Below are positions 18,921 through 28,400 of a stretch of 64,000 nucleotides of DNA, piece after piece. The notes beneath the pieces are model-generated. The model was not told the origin of the DNA and searched no databases. It saw only the letters and a program-made list of their open reading frames with translations. Location of the stretch: assembly GCF_009363855.1 (NCBI RefSeq), contig NZ_CP045423.1:1270001-1334000 (forward strand). The letters run 5' to 3'. Each line of letters begins with the position of its first letter. Position 1 is the stretch's first letter. The position numbers were made by a program, and so were the translations under genes. This DNA is from Microvirga thermotolerans. GTDB taxonomy: Bacteria > Pseudomonadota > Alphaproteobacteria > Rhizobiales > Beijerinckiaceae.

Positions 18921-20261
18921 ATGCGCTATCTCCCCCTCTCCGATGCCGACCGCCGCGAGATGCTCGCGCGCATCGGCGTCCAGTCGATCGACGATCTCTT
19001 CGCCGACATTCCCAAGGACAAGCTCCTCAAGGACCTCGTGGATCTTCCGCGCCGCAAGGGCGAACTGGAGGTCGAGCGCATCCTCTCCCGCATGGCGTCG
19101 AGGAACGTGCCGGCCTCGTCCGTCCCCTTCTTCGTCGGGGCGGGCGCCTACAAGCACCATGTGCCGGCGACCGTCGACCACCTGATCCAGCGCTCCGAGT
19201 TCCTCACGAGCTACACGCCGTATCAGCCCGAGATCGCGCAGGGCACGCTGCAGTACCTGTTCGAGTTCCAGACCCAGGTCGCGGCGCTCACCGGCATGGA
19301 GGTGGCGAATGCCTCCATGTACGACGGCTCCACCGGCACCGGCGAGGCGGTGCTGATGGCGCACCGCGTCACCAAGCGCCGCAAGGCCGTTCTCTCCGGC
19401 GGCCTGCATCCGCACTACGCCGACGTGGTGAAGACCCTCTCGCACATGGCGAGCGACGAGGTCGTGGCGCTCGCGCCCGACGTTTCGGGAACCGAGGACA
19501 TCCTCTCCCGGATCGACGACAGCGTCTCCTGCGTCGTCGTGCAGTCGCCGGACGTGTTCGGCAACCTGCGCGACCTGAAGCCCATCGCCGAGAAGGCCCG
19601 CCGGCACGGCGCGCTCCTCATCGCCGTGTTCACGGAGGCCGTGTCGCTCGGCCTTCTTGAATCGCCCGGCAGCCAGGGCGCCGACATCGTGGTGGGCGAG
19701 GGCCAGTCCATCGGCAACGCGCTGAACTTCGGCGGGCCGTACGTGGGCCTCTTCGCGGCGAAGTCGAAGTACATCCGCCAGATGCCGGGCCGCCTCTGCG
19801 GCGAGACGGTGGACGCGGACGGCAAGCGCGGCTTCGTGCTGACGCTGTCCACCCGCGAGCAGCACATCCGCCGCGACAAGGCGACGTCGAACATCTGCAC
19901 CAATTCGGGCCTGTGCACGCTCGCCTTCACGATCCACATGACGCTGCTCGGCGAAGCCGGGCTGACGCGGCTCGCGCGCATCAACCACGCCAACGCGGTG
20001 AAGCTCGCCGACATGCTCGCCGGCGTGAAGGGCGTCGAGGTCCTGAACCGGACCTTCTTCAACGAGTTCACCGTGCGGCTTTCGAAGCCCGCGGCGGAGG
20101 TCGTGGAGCGCTTGGCGGAGAAGGGCGTGCTCGGCGGCGTGCCGGTCTCGCGGCTGATGCCGGGCGCCGGCCTCGACGACCTGCTGCTCGTCGCCTCCAC
20201 CGAAGTGAACACCGATGACGATCGCGCGGCCCTCGCTGCCGCCTTGAAGGAGGTTCTGTGA
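18921..20261 (+). CDS. gcvPA: Glycine dehydrogenase (decarboxylating) subunit 1
   Basis: N-terminal half of the P protein, 446 residues, starting [15 protein letters not shown] and including [17 protein letters not shown] and [13 protein letters not shown] motifs of the GcvPA family. With GcvPB it forms the PLP enzyme that decarboxylates glycine and loads the aminomethyl group on GcvH. Its TGA overlaps the ATG of gcvPB by one base (TGATG), with AGGAGG inside its last codons, so the two subunits are translationally coupled. Confidence 0.97.
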   Translation: MRYLPLSDADRREMLARIGVQSIDDLFADIPKDKLLKDLVDLPRRKGELEVERILSRMASRNVPASSVPFFVGAGAYKHHVPATVDHLIQRSEFLTSYTPYQPEIAQGTLQYLFEFQTQVAALTGMEVANASMYDGSTGTGEAVLMAHRVTKRRKAVLSGGLHPHYADVVKTLSHMASDEVVALAPDVSGTEDILSRIDDSVSCVVVQSPDVFGNLRDLKPIAEKARRHGALLIAVFTEAVSLGLLESPGSQGADIVVGEGQSIGNALNFGGPYVGLFAAKSKYIRQMPGRLCGETVDADGKRGFVLTLSTREQHIRRDKATSNICTNSGLCTLAFTIHMTLLGEAGLTRLARINHANAVKLADMLAGVKGVEVLNRTFFNEFTVRLSKPAAEVVERLAEKGVLGGVPVSRLMPGAGLDDLLLVASTEVNTDDDRAALAAALKEVL

Positions 20262-21832
20262 TGTTGAACCGCCAGGGACGACCCTCTTCCGCCGGCGAGG
20301 CCGGCACCAACGAGCATCCGACCTTCACGGGCAACAAGGCGCTCGCGCAGATCGAGCCGCTGATCTTCGAGATCGGCCGCGCGGACACGACGGGCGTCGA
20401 CCTCGACGAGCCGGAGGCCTTCACGCCGCGCCTCGGCGGCCTGGAGCGCAAGGACGCCATCGGCCTTCCCGGCCTCTCCGAGCCGGAGACGATGCGCCAC
20501 TACGTGCGCCTGTCCCAGATGAACTACGGCATCGACACGGGCCTCTTCCCGCTCGGCTCCTGCACGATGAAGCACAATCCGCGGCTCAACGAGCGCATGG
20601 CGCGCCTGCCGGGCTTCGCGGACGTGCACCCGCTCCAGCCGGTCTCGACGGTGAAGGGCGCGCTCGAGCTCATGAACGAGCTCGCCCGCTACCTCGTGAC
20701 GCTCACCAACATGACGACGGTCGCCCTCTCTCCCAAGGCCGGGGCCCATGGGGAGCTCTGCGGCATGATGGCGATCAAGGCCGCCATCGAGGCGCGCGGC
20801 GAGGGCAAGACCCGCAACGTCGTGCTGGTGCCGGATTCCGCGCATGGCACCAACCCCGCCACCGCGGCGCTGATCGGCTTCGTCGTGAAGCCGGTGCCGG
20901 CCCGCGACGACGGCTGGGTGCATGTGGAGGACGTGAAGAAGCTGCTCGGGCCGGACGTGGCCGCGATCATGCTCACGAACCCGAACACCTGCGGACTCTT
21001 CGAGAACCAGGTGGCGGAGATCGCCAAGGCGATCCACGACGCCGGCGCCTACTTCTATTGCGACGGCGCGAACTTCAACGCCATCGTCGGCAAGGCGCGT
21101 CCGGGCGATCTCGGCGTCGACGCCATGCACATCAACCTGCACAAGACCTTCTCGACGCCCCACGGCGGCGGCGGTCCGGGCTCCGGCCCGGTGGTGCTCT
21201 CCGCGCGGCTCGCGCCCTATGCGCCGGTGCCGTTCGTCACCCTCAAGGACGGCGAGCTCACCCTCGTGGAGCACGAGGCCGACGCGGCGGAGAAGCCCTT
21301 CGGGCGCATGACCGCCTTCCACGGCCAGATGGGCATGTACGTGCGCGCCCTGTCCTACATGCTCTCGCACGGCGCGGACGGCATGCGCCAGGCCTCCGAG
21401 GACGCGGTGCTCAACGCCAACTACGTCCGCGCCTCCCTGTCGGACCTGTTCTCGCAGCCCTTCGGCGACAAGCCCTGCATGCACGAGGTGCTGTTCGACG
21501 ACACCTGGCTGAAGGACACGGGCGTCACCACCCTCGACTTCGCCAAGGCGATGATCGACGAGGGCTATCACCCCATGACCATGTACTTCCCGCTGGTGGT
21601 GCACGGGGCGATGCTGATCGAGCCGACGGAGTCCGAATCGAAGGCGTCCCTGGACCTCTTCATCGCGACCCTGCGCGACCTCGCCATGGCCGCGAAGACG
21701 GGCAACGACAAGGCCCGCTTCACCGGCGCGCCCTTCCACGCCCCCCGGCGCCGCCTGGACGAAACCCGCGCCGCGCGCAACCCGGTGCTCAAGTGGACGC
21801 CGCCCGCACCCGTCGCCGAGGCGGCGGAGTAG
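20261..21832 (+). CDS. gcvPB: Glycine dehydrogenase (decarboxylating) subunit 2
   Basis: The PLP-binding half of the P protein, 523 residues. I see SCTMKHNPR, the DSAHGTNPA segment and INLHKTFSTPHGGGGPG, whose Lys forms the PLP aldimine. ATG at 20261 overlaps the gcvPA stop (TGATG) and is preceded by AGGAGG at 20248-20253; a GTG 3 nt upstream is less likely. Last gene of the operon, followed by a terminator. Confidence 0.97.
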   Translation: MLNRQGRPSSAGEAGTNEHPTFTGNKALAQIEPLIFEIGRADTTGVDLDEPEAFTPRLGGLERKDAIGLPGLSEPETMRHYVRLSQMNYGIDTGLFPLGSCTMKHNPRLNERMARLPGFADVHPLQPVSTVKGALELMNELARYLVTLTNMTTVALSPKAGAHGELCGMMAIKAAIEARGEGKTRNVVLVPDSAHGTNPATAALIGFVVKPVPARDDGWVHVEDVKKLLGPDVAAIMLTNPNTCGLFENQVAEIAKAIHDAGAYFYCDGANFNAIVGKARPGDLGVDAMHINLHKTFSTPHGGGGPGSGPVVLSARLAPYAPVPFVTLKDGELTLVEHEADAAEKPFGRMTAFHGQMGMYVRALSYMLSHGADGMRQASEDAVLNANYVRASLSDLFSQPFGDKPCMHEVLFDDTWLKDTGVTTLDFAKAMIDEGYHPMTMYFPLVVHGAMLIEPTESESKASLDLFIATLRDLAMAAKTGNDKARFTGAPFHAPRRRLDETRAARNPVLKWTPPAPVAEAAE

Positions 21833-21861
21833 GCGGACAACGCACGACGGACACCTTGAAG

Positions 21862-21885
21862 CGGCCGGGGAAACCCGGCCGTTTT
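21862..21885 (+). terminator. Rho-independent terminator of the glycine cleavage operon
   Basis: Perfect 8-bp stem CGGCCGGG / CCCGGCCG with a GAAA loop followed by TTTT, 30 nt after the gcvPB stop. Confidence 0.9.
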
Positions 21886-21926
21886 GCGTGAGGCTTCGCA
21901 CCGCCGCGGCCGGAAGCGGGAGAAGC

Positions 21927-22589
21927 CTATGCGATCCGGGCGGCGTGCTCTCGTACCATCTCGGGCAGGTCCGCCATCCGCTCCAGGATGACGGGAGCGC
22001 CGGCGTCCCGCAGCCGGTCCGCATGAGCCGGTCCGCAATGGCCGCCGCCGACGAAGCCGATCACGGGCATTCCGGCTGCGCGGGCGGCACGCACGCCGGA
22101 AGGGGAATCCTCGATCACCAGGCACTCTCCCGGCCCTGCGCCGAGCCGCGCGGCCGCGTGGAGGAAGAGGTCCGGCGCCGGCTTGCCGCGGGCGACCTCC
22201 GTTGCGCTGAACACGTTGTCGAAGAGGTCCGCAAGGCCGGTGACGCGCAGCGACAGGGCGATCCGGTCATGGGTGGAGGAGGAGGCGACGCAGCGGCGGT
22301 GGGGGAGGGCGAGGATCGCCTCCTTCACGCCGGGGATCGGCTGCAGCTCCTCCTCGAAGCGGGCGAAGAGGGTGCGGTTCAGGCGCTCCCCGAAATCCTC
22401 CGGCAGGCGGCATGCGTGAGCCGCCTCGATCCGCGCCACCATGTCCTTGAGCGAAACCCCGACGAACTCGGCCATGATCCGCTCCGGCGTGTAGGGGAAG
22501 CCGAGGCCGGTCAGGATCTCGGCGTCGATCCGGCAGGCGAGGGATTCGGAATCCACCAGCACCCCGTCGCAGTCGAAGATCAGCAGCAT
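21927..22589 (-). CDS. HAD-IA family phosphatase (beta-phosphoglucomutase/phosphatase-like)
   Basis: The 220-residue protein has HAD motif I FDCDGVLVDSE (D6 and D8), motif II SSSTHDR, motif III Lys in GKPAPDLF and motif IV VIEDSPSGVRAA. The small helical cap and length place it among subclass IA enzymes such as phosphoglycolate or 6-phosphogluconate phosphatase; the substrate is unknown. It lies downstream of the ATP synthase Fo operon on the same strand but past a terminator. Confidence 0.9.
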   Translation of the reverse strand: MLLIFDCDGVLVDSESLACRIDAEILTGLGFPYTPERIMAEFVGVSLKDMVARIEAAHACRLPEDFGERLNRTLFARFEEELQPIPGVKEAILALPHRRCVASSSTHDRIALSLRVTGLADLFDNVFSATEVARGKPAPDLFLHAAARLGAGPGECLVIEDSPSGVRAARAAGMPVIGFVGGGHCGPAHADRLRDAGAPVILERMADLPEMVREHAARIA

Positions 22590-22610
22590 GGAAGTCCCCT
22601 CGAAAACGAC

Positions 22611-22636
22611 GAAGGCCGCCCCGGGAAGCGGCCTTC
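22611..22636 (-). terminator. Terminator of the ATP synthase Fo operon
   Basis: A 9-bp stem GAAGGCCGC / GCGGCCTTC with an 8-nt loop, 25 nt past the atpF stop; on the minus strand it is followed by GTCGTTTTCG. Confidence 0.75.
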
Positions 22637-22660
22637 GCGAAACGTCGATTTGATGAAGCC

Positions 22661-23146
22661 TTACTGGAGCTTGGCGCGGACGTCGCCCAGGCTCTTCTCC
22701 ACCAGCGAGGCGCCGACCGGGCCGGACAGCTCGTCGCGCAGGACGCGCTCGGAGGCCTTCACGGCCGCGTCGACCGCCGCGGCGCGGACCTCGGCGGAGG
22801 CCTGGGCCTCGGCCTGGGCGATCTTCGCCTCGGCGGAAGCGGTGCGGCGCTTCACGAAATCGGCCATCTTCTCCTGGGCCTCGCGGGCCATCCGCTCGGC
22901 CTCCTCCTTGGCGGTGGAGACGATGTCGGCGGCCTCGCGCTCGGCGGCCTGGCGCTTGGCCTCGAACTCCTTGAGGAGCTTCTCGGCGTCCTGACGCAGG
23001 CGCTTGGCCTCGGCGAGCTCGTCGGCGATCCGCTTGCCGCGGGAATCGAGCGAGCTCATCACCTTGCCGGGAACCCCGTAGTAGAAGAGGACGCCCCAGA
23101 AGATCACGAAGGCGACGGCGACCCAGAATTCGGCGCTGGACAGCAT
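22661..23146 (-). CDS. atpF: ATP synthase Fo subunit b
   Basis: A 161-residue protein with one N-terminal membrane helix (about residues 7-25) and a long amphipathic coiled-coil stalk, typical of Fo subunit b; it forms the peripheral stator together with b'. It begins 13 nt after the b' gene. The later part is rich in Ala/Glu/Lys heptads. It is the last gene of the Fo operon. Confidence 0.95.
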   Translation of the reverse strand: MLSSAEFWVAVAFVIFWGVLFYYGVPGKVMSSLDSRGKRIADELAEAKRLRQDAEKLLKEFEAKRQAAEREAADIVSTAKEEAERMAREAQEKMADFVKRRTASAEAKIAQAEAQASAEVRAAAVDAAVKASERVLRDELSGPVGASLVEKSLGDVRAKLQ

Positions 23147-23159
23147 GTGGATCTCCTGA

Positions 23160-23708
23160 TCAAGCCTGGGTTTGGTCGATGGCGGCTTCCACCGCCTGCG
23201 GGGGCGGGGCCTTGCCGGTCAGGCGCTCGACGATGGCGCTGGCGGTCTCGACCGCGATGCCGCGGACATTGGCCATGGCCTCCGCCTTCTTCGTGGCGAT
23301 GACCGCCTCGGCCTCGGCGAGGCGCTTGGCGAGGTCCGCCTCGAGCTCCTTGCGCTTGGCCTCGGTCTCGGCCGACACCTTGGCGCGGGTCTCCTGGGCG
23401 AGGGCCTGGGCGCGGGCGCGGGCTTCCGACAGCGCCTTCTCATAGGCGGTGCCGGCCTCCTCCGCGCGGGACTTCATGGCGGCCGCCTCGTCGAGGTCGC
23501 TCGCGATCGTCGTGCGGCGGTGCTCGATGATGCCCGAGAGACGCGGCAGAACCAGTTTGGAAAGCAGGACGTAGAGCGCGGCGAAGGTGATGGTCAGCCA
23601 GAGAATCTGGCCGCCGTAGGTTTCCGTCTTGAAGGGCGGAAAGCCGACGTCTTCGTGAGCGCCGCCGTGCGCCTCCGTTGCAGCATGGGTCGTCTGGGCC
23701 TGAGCCAT
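23160..23708 (-). CDS. atpG: ATP synthase Fo subunit b'
   Basis: A 182-residue second b-type subunit, with an N-terminal extension (residues 1-30, His/Ala rich) before the membrane helix (about 31-50), the LPRLSGIIEHRRTTIASDLDEA neck and a stalk of Ala/Glu/Arg heptads. Paired b and b' are found in alphaproteobacteria and photosynthetic lineages. It starts 122 nt after atpE beyond two hairpins. Confidence 0.93.
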   Translation of the reverse strand: MAQAQTTHAATEAHGGAHEDVGFPPFKTETYGGQILWLTITFAALYVLLSKLVLPRLSGIIEHRRTTIASDLDEAAAMKSRAEEAGTAYEKALSEARARAQALAQETRAKVSAETEAKRKELEADLAKRLAEAEAVIATKKAEAMANVRGIAVETASAIVERLTGKAPPPQAVEAAIDQTQA

Positions 23709-23753
23709 GGAGCTGATCCTGATGGGACTTTACGTCATCCTCAAAACAATGAA

Positions 23754-23808
23754 TGACGGCGGTGGTCCCGCCGTCACCTTTGTCGAAGCGAAGCGCTCAG
23801 CGCTTCGC
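23754..23808 (-). terminator. Two hairpins between atpE and the b' gene
   Basis: Stem GCGAAGCGC / GCGCTTCGC with a 3-nt loop (23788-23808) comes first after the atpE stop, then stem TGACGGCGG / CCGCCGTCA with a 5-nt loop (23754-23776). They may protect or partly end the atpE message. Confidence 0.65.
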
Positions 23809-23830
23809 CCTCCCGATCACCGTGAGGGTG

Positions 23831-24055
23831 TTAGGTGAACAGAAGGACGAGGGCGACGACGAGGCAGAAGATGCCGAGACCTTCCGCGAGCGCGGCGCCG
23901 ATGAAGGCGCGGGCGAACTGACCGTCGGCCGCCGACGGGTTGCGCAGGGCGCCCGAGAGGAAGTTGCCGAAGATGTTGCCGACGCCCATGGCGGCGAGGC
24001 CCATGCCGATGCAGGCGAGGCCCGCCCCGAGGAACTTGAAAGCAATCGGATCCAT
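23831..24055 (-). CDS. atpE: ATP synthase Fo subunit c
   Basis: The 74-residue proteolipid of the rotor ring: two membrane helices joined by the polar RNPSA loop (residues 38-42), with the proton-carrying carboxylate E58 in [11 protein letters not shown]. Gly-rich first helix as expected. It lies 55 nt after atpB, with AAGGAGA near the start. Confidence 0.98.
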   Translation of the reverse strand: MDPIAFKFLGAGLACIGMGLAAMGVGNIFGNFLSGALRNPSAADGQFARAFIGAALAEGLGIFCLVVALVLLFT

Positions 24056-24110
24056 CGTGATCTCCTTAAAGGGGTGTTTGACCGGGAGGAAGGGTTAACG
24101 CAGCGCAGAC

Positions 24111-24839
24111 CTAGTGGCCCGGGTGCAGCGCGTCGTTGAGGTAGATGCAGGTCAACACCGTAAAGACGTAGGCCTGCAGTGCGGCGACGAGGAACTCGAG
24201 CGCCATGAGAGCGACCGCCATGAGGAGCGGAAGCGGAGAGAGGATCGCCAGGGCACCGCCCGCGCCGAGCAGCGCGACGACGAAGCCGGCGAAAACCTTG
24301 AGCGCGATGTGTCCCGCGAGCATGTTCGCGAAGAGACGCAGGGACAGGGAGATCGGCCGCGAAAGGAAGGAAATCAGCTCGATGACGACGATGAACGGCA
24401 GGAGCCAGCCCGGCACGCCCGAGGGCACGAAAAGCCCGAGGAAGTGGGTGCCGTGCTTCATGAAGCCGTAGACCACCACCGTGCCGATGACCAGGATGGC
24501 GAGCGAGAAGGTGACGATCACGTGGCTCGTGACCGTGAAGAATCCGGGGATCATGCCCAGCAGGTTTGCGGTGAGCACGAACATGAAGAGCGAGAAGACG
24601 AACGGGAAGAACCGCATCCCCTCTTCGCCCGTCGCATCCCGCAGGGTGCCGGCCACGAAATCGTGCAGCACCTCCGCGACCGACTGGGCGCGGCCGGGAA
24701 CGAGGGCGCGCTTGCGGGTGGCGAGCATCAGGCCGCCGACGATGACCGCGACGGCGCCGACCATGAACAGCGACGAATTGGTGAAGTTGATGGCAGGAAT
24801 GATAGGCTTGATCTGGAATTGCTCGATCGGGCTTGCCAT
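24111..24839 (-). CDS. atpB: ATP synthase Fo subunit a
   Basis: The 242-residue membrane subunit that forms the proton half-channels. The essential Arg lies in [14 protein letters not shown] (about residue 168), followed by the helix with [22 protein letters not shown]. It begins 59 nt after atpI. Confidence 0.98.
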   Translation of the reverse strand: MASPIEQFQIKPIIPAINFTNSSLFMVGAVAVIVGGLMLATRKRALVPGRAQSVAEVLHDFVAGTLRDATGEEGMRFFPFVFSLFMFVLTANLLGMIPGFFTVTSHVIVTFSLAILVIGTVVVYGFMKHGTHFLGLFVPSGVPGWLLPFIVVIELISFLSRPISLSLRLFANMLAGHIALKVFAGFVVALLGAGGALAILSPLPLLMAVALMALEFLVAALQAYVFTVLTCIYLNDALHPGH

Positions 24840-24898
24840 GATCCGCTCTTAAAACCGCTGTTGCCTGTCGCCGCCTGCTGGCCGGGGTGTGGGATAGG

Positions 24899-25273
24899 TC
24901 ACCGCTTCTCATCGTAGCGGGCGCCTTTGACGACCCCCGCCGCTCTCAGAAGATTGAGCATCCCGGCGCAGAAGCCGAGGATGAGGCAGACGATGAGCCC
25001 CCAGGGAGAGACCCCGAACAGGTGATCGACGATCCACCCGACGATCCCGCCCGCAGCCACGCCCGAGACGAACTCGGCGGAAAGCCTGAAGGCCTGGCCG
25101 AGAGCGCTGGAATCGGACTTCGTCCGGGACGGCGATCCTGTTGTCCTGGCTCGCTGTGCGGATGCCTGATCGATCCGCGCATCGAGAGATTTCAGTCTCG
25201 CTGTCAGGTTAGCATCGTCGGAACTGGTCGGCTCCTGACCGTTCTCGCCGTTCCGCTTGGTAGGGTCCGCCAT
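24899..25273 (-). CDS. atpI: ATP synthase accessory protein AtpI (AtpZ/AtpI family)
   Basis: A 124-residue protein with a polar N-terminal half (residues 1-60) and two membrane helices (about 65-85 and 90-112, GWIVDHLFGVSPWGLIVCLILGF). AtpI-type proteins assist c-ring assembly or Mg uptake for ATP synthase. It is the first gene of the Fo operon, 57 nt from a good promoter. Confidence 0.92.
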   Translation of the reverse strand: MADPTKRNGENGQEPTSSDDANLTARLKSLDARIDQASAQRARTTGSPSRTKSDSSALGQAFRLSAEFVSGVAAGGIVGWIVDHLFGVSPWGLIVCLILGFCAGMLNLLRAAGVVKGARYDEKR

Positions 25274-25336
25274 GGCGTTCTCCTCATGTCAGCGGTACGG
25301 GAAAGGTCTGGAATCCCGGCCCCGAAAGCCGCGCGA

Positions 25337-25365
25337 AACATATGGGGGAGGGTCCCCCCTGTCAA
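25337..25365 (-). promoter_or_regulatory. Sigma70-type promoter of the Fo operon with palindromic spacer
   Basis: On the minus strand TTGACA (25360-25365) is followed by a 17-nt spacer and TATGTT (25337-25342), about 65 nt upstream of atpI. The spacer itself is a near-perfect inverted repeat (GGGGGGACCCTCCCCC). Confidence 0.75.
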
Positions 25366-25482
25366 GGACCGTCAGGAAAGATATAACTTCTTGAAATATA
25401 AGGCAAATGTTTCGCCGAGCGGAGGCTTCGCGCGGAATCGGTCACGATTCTTGGGCCGAATGATGACGATGCGCCAAAACCC

Positions 25483-28400
25483 TTACGCCGTCTCAAGGAT
25501 GCGCTCGGCGCTCTGGAGATCGACCGAGACGAGCTGGGAGACGCCCCGCTCGGCCATGGTGACGCCGAAGAGGCGGTCCATGCGCGCCATGGTGATCGGG
25601 TTGTGGGTGATCACCACGAAGCGGGTCTCGGTGGAGCGCGCCATCTCCTCCAGCAGGTCGCAGTAGCGCTCCACGTTGGCGTCGTCGAGCGGCGCGTCCA
25701 CCTCGTCCAGGACGCAGATCGGCGAGGGATTCGTGAGGAAGACGGCGAAGATCAGGGCGGTGGCGGTGAGGGCCTGCTCGCCGCCGGAGAGCAGGGTCAT
25801 GCTCTGCGGCTTCTTGCCCGGCGGGCGGGCGAGGATCTCCAGCCCCGCCTCCAGGGGGTCGTCCGAATCCACCAGGGTGAGCTCGGCGGTGCCGCCGCCG
25901 AACAGGGTGGTGAACAGACGCTGGAAATGGCCGTTCACCACGTCGAAGGCGGCGAGGAGGCGTTCCCGGCCCTCCCGGTTGAGGCTGCCGATGGCGCCGC
26001 GCAGGCGCTTGATCGCCTCGACGAGGTCGTCCCGCTCCGCGGCGATGGAGCCGTGCTTGGTTTCGAGCTCGGCCAGCTCCTCCTCCGCGCGCAGGTTCAC
26101 CGCGCCGAGGCGCTCCCGGTCCGCCTTGAGGGAATGGAGCCTGGCCTCGATCTCGCTCTGGCTCGGCAGCTCGACGCCTTCCTTGAGGCCGGCCAGCTCG
26201 ATCAGCCCCGCCGGGGTCGTGTCCAGGTTCTCGGCGATGGCGCGGGTGATCTCCGCGAGGCGCTGGATCGCCGCCTCGTGGCGGGCCTGCGATCCGGCGC
26301 GCGCCTCGCGGGCGGCGGAGAGGGCCTCCAGGGCGGCGCGGGCGGCGCGGTCCGTCTCGGCGAGATGGGTCTCGGCGTCCGCCAGCCGGTCGGCGGCCTC
26401 CTGGCGCCTCGCCTCGGCCTCCTCGATCTCGGCCATGAGGGAGCGGCGGCGCATCAGGTAGGTATCGGGCGCCTCCAGAAGGCGCTGGTGCTCCTCCTGG
26501 GCCCGCTCCAGGCGCTCGCCCAGGTCCTCCAGGGCCCGTGCCGCGCGGGCGGCGCGCTCGGTCCACAGGCGGATGTCGCCGGCGATGGCCTCCCGCCGGC
26601 GGCGGCGCAGCTCCGCTTCGTGGACGAGGGACTGCAGGGCGGCCCGGGCCTCGGAGGCGGCGGCCCGGCGCTCGGCCACCCGGGTGCGCTCCTCCAGCAG
26701 CCGGTTTTCGAGGTCGGGCGCGGGGGCGAGATCCTCCAGGGCGGACTGGGCGTCGCTCACCCGTTCCCGAGCCTCGCTCTCGCTGGCGGACAAGCGGACG
26801 AGGGCCTCCTGGAGCGCCGAGCGGCGCTGACCCAGTTCCGCTTCCCGCCGCTCGGCCTGGGCGAGGCGGGTGCGGGCGGCGTCGAGGGCCTGCCGCGCCT
26901 GGCGGGCGGACTCGATGGCCTGCATTTCGTGGGCGGCGGCGGCGCGGACGGCGCTCAGGGCCTCCTCGGCCTCGTGGCGCAGGCGCTCGGACTCCTCCCG
27001 GGCGGCCGCGGCCTCGCGCTCCAGGTCGCCCAGGCGGTTCTTCTCGGCGAGGCGGCGGGCGGCGGGGGACGGGGCCTCCGCCGCGGTGGTGAAGCCGTCC
27101 CAGCGCCAGAGGTCGCCCTCCGGGGAGACGAGGCGCTGCCCGGGCCTCAGCAGCCCGCGCAGGCGAAGGCCGTCCTCCTTCGAGACGACGCCGATCTGCC
27201 GCAGGCGCCGCCGCAGGGGCGGGGGAGCCTCGCAGAGATCGGCGAGCGGCGTGACGCCTTCCGGAAGGGCCGGGTCCGCCTCGCCCGGGCCCGTATCGGC
27301 CCAGTGGGCGGGCGCGGAGGGATTGGTGGAGGCGTCGAGGTCGTCGCCGAGCGCCGCGCCGAGGGCGGTCTCGTAACCCTTCCGGACGGTGATCCGGTCC
27401 AGGGCCGGGGGCCAGAGGTCCCCGGTCGCGGAGGTGACGAGCTTGGCGAGCGTGCGGGCCTCGGTCTCGAGGCGCTGGGCCCGGCGCTCCGCCTCGTTCA
27501 GGGGCTGGCGCAGGCGGTTCTCGCCCTCCCGGGCGGCGGCCAGGGCCTCGCGGGCGACGATCACCGCCTCCTCCGCGTTCTGGGCCGCTTCCTCGGCGAG
27601 GGCGGCCTCCTCGCGCAGGTCGTCCACGGACGGGCCGTCCTCCGGAGGCGCGGCGAGGGCGGCGATGTCCCGCTCGATGCGCTCCTTCTCGGCGGCGAAT
27701 CGGGCCGCCCGTTCCATCTCCTCGCGGATCGTCCGCTCCAGGGCCGCCCGGCGGGCGTTGAGGTCCGAGGTCTGGGCCTGGAGGGCGCCGAGCGCCGCCT
27801 CCGCCTCGGCGAGCGCCGCCTCGGCGGCCTGGAGGCGTTCCTCGCTGGCGGTGCGGGCGTCGTCCGCGCCGTCCGTGGTCAGGGCGATCTCGGCCTCCTC
27901 CTCGCGCAGCCGCGCGATGGTCGCCTCCGCATCGCCCCGCTGGGCGGTCTCGCGGGCGAGGTCCCGGTGGATGTCGCCAATGTGGCGCTCGAGCTCCGTC
28001 ACGCGCTCCTTGGAGCGCCGCTCCTCGGATTCGAGCTCGCTGCGGGCATGGGTCAGGCGCTGCAGGGCCGCGGCCGCCTTGGCCTCCGCCTCGCGCAGGG
28101 GCGGGATGGCATGGGCCGCGACCGCCTGGGCCGTGGCGGCCTTCGTCTGCTCCTCCGTGCGGTCGGCGACCGCCTTGAGGTCCTCGGCCGCCTGCCTCTC
28201 GGCGCTCGCCGCCTGCTCGCGGGCCTCGGCGAAGCCGATCGCATAGAGCAGGGCCTCGAGGCGGCGGATCTCGGCGGAGAGATTCTTGTAGCGGGAGGCC
28301 TGGCGGCCCTGGCGCTTGAGGCTGTCGACCTGCGTCTCCAGCTCCCGGATCACGTCCTCGACGCGCAGGAGGTTGTCCTCCGCCGCCTTCAGCCGCAGCT

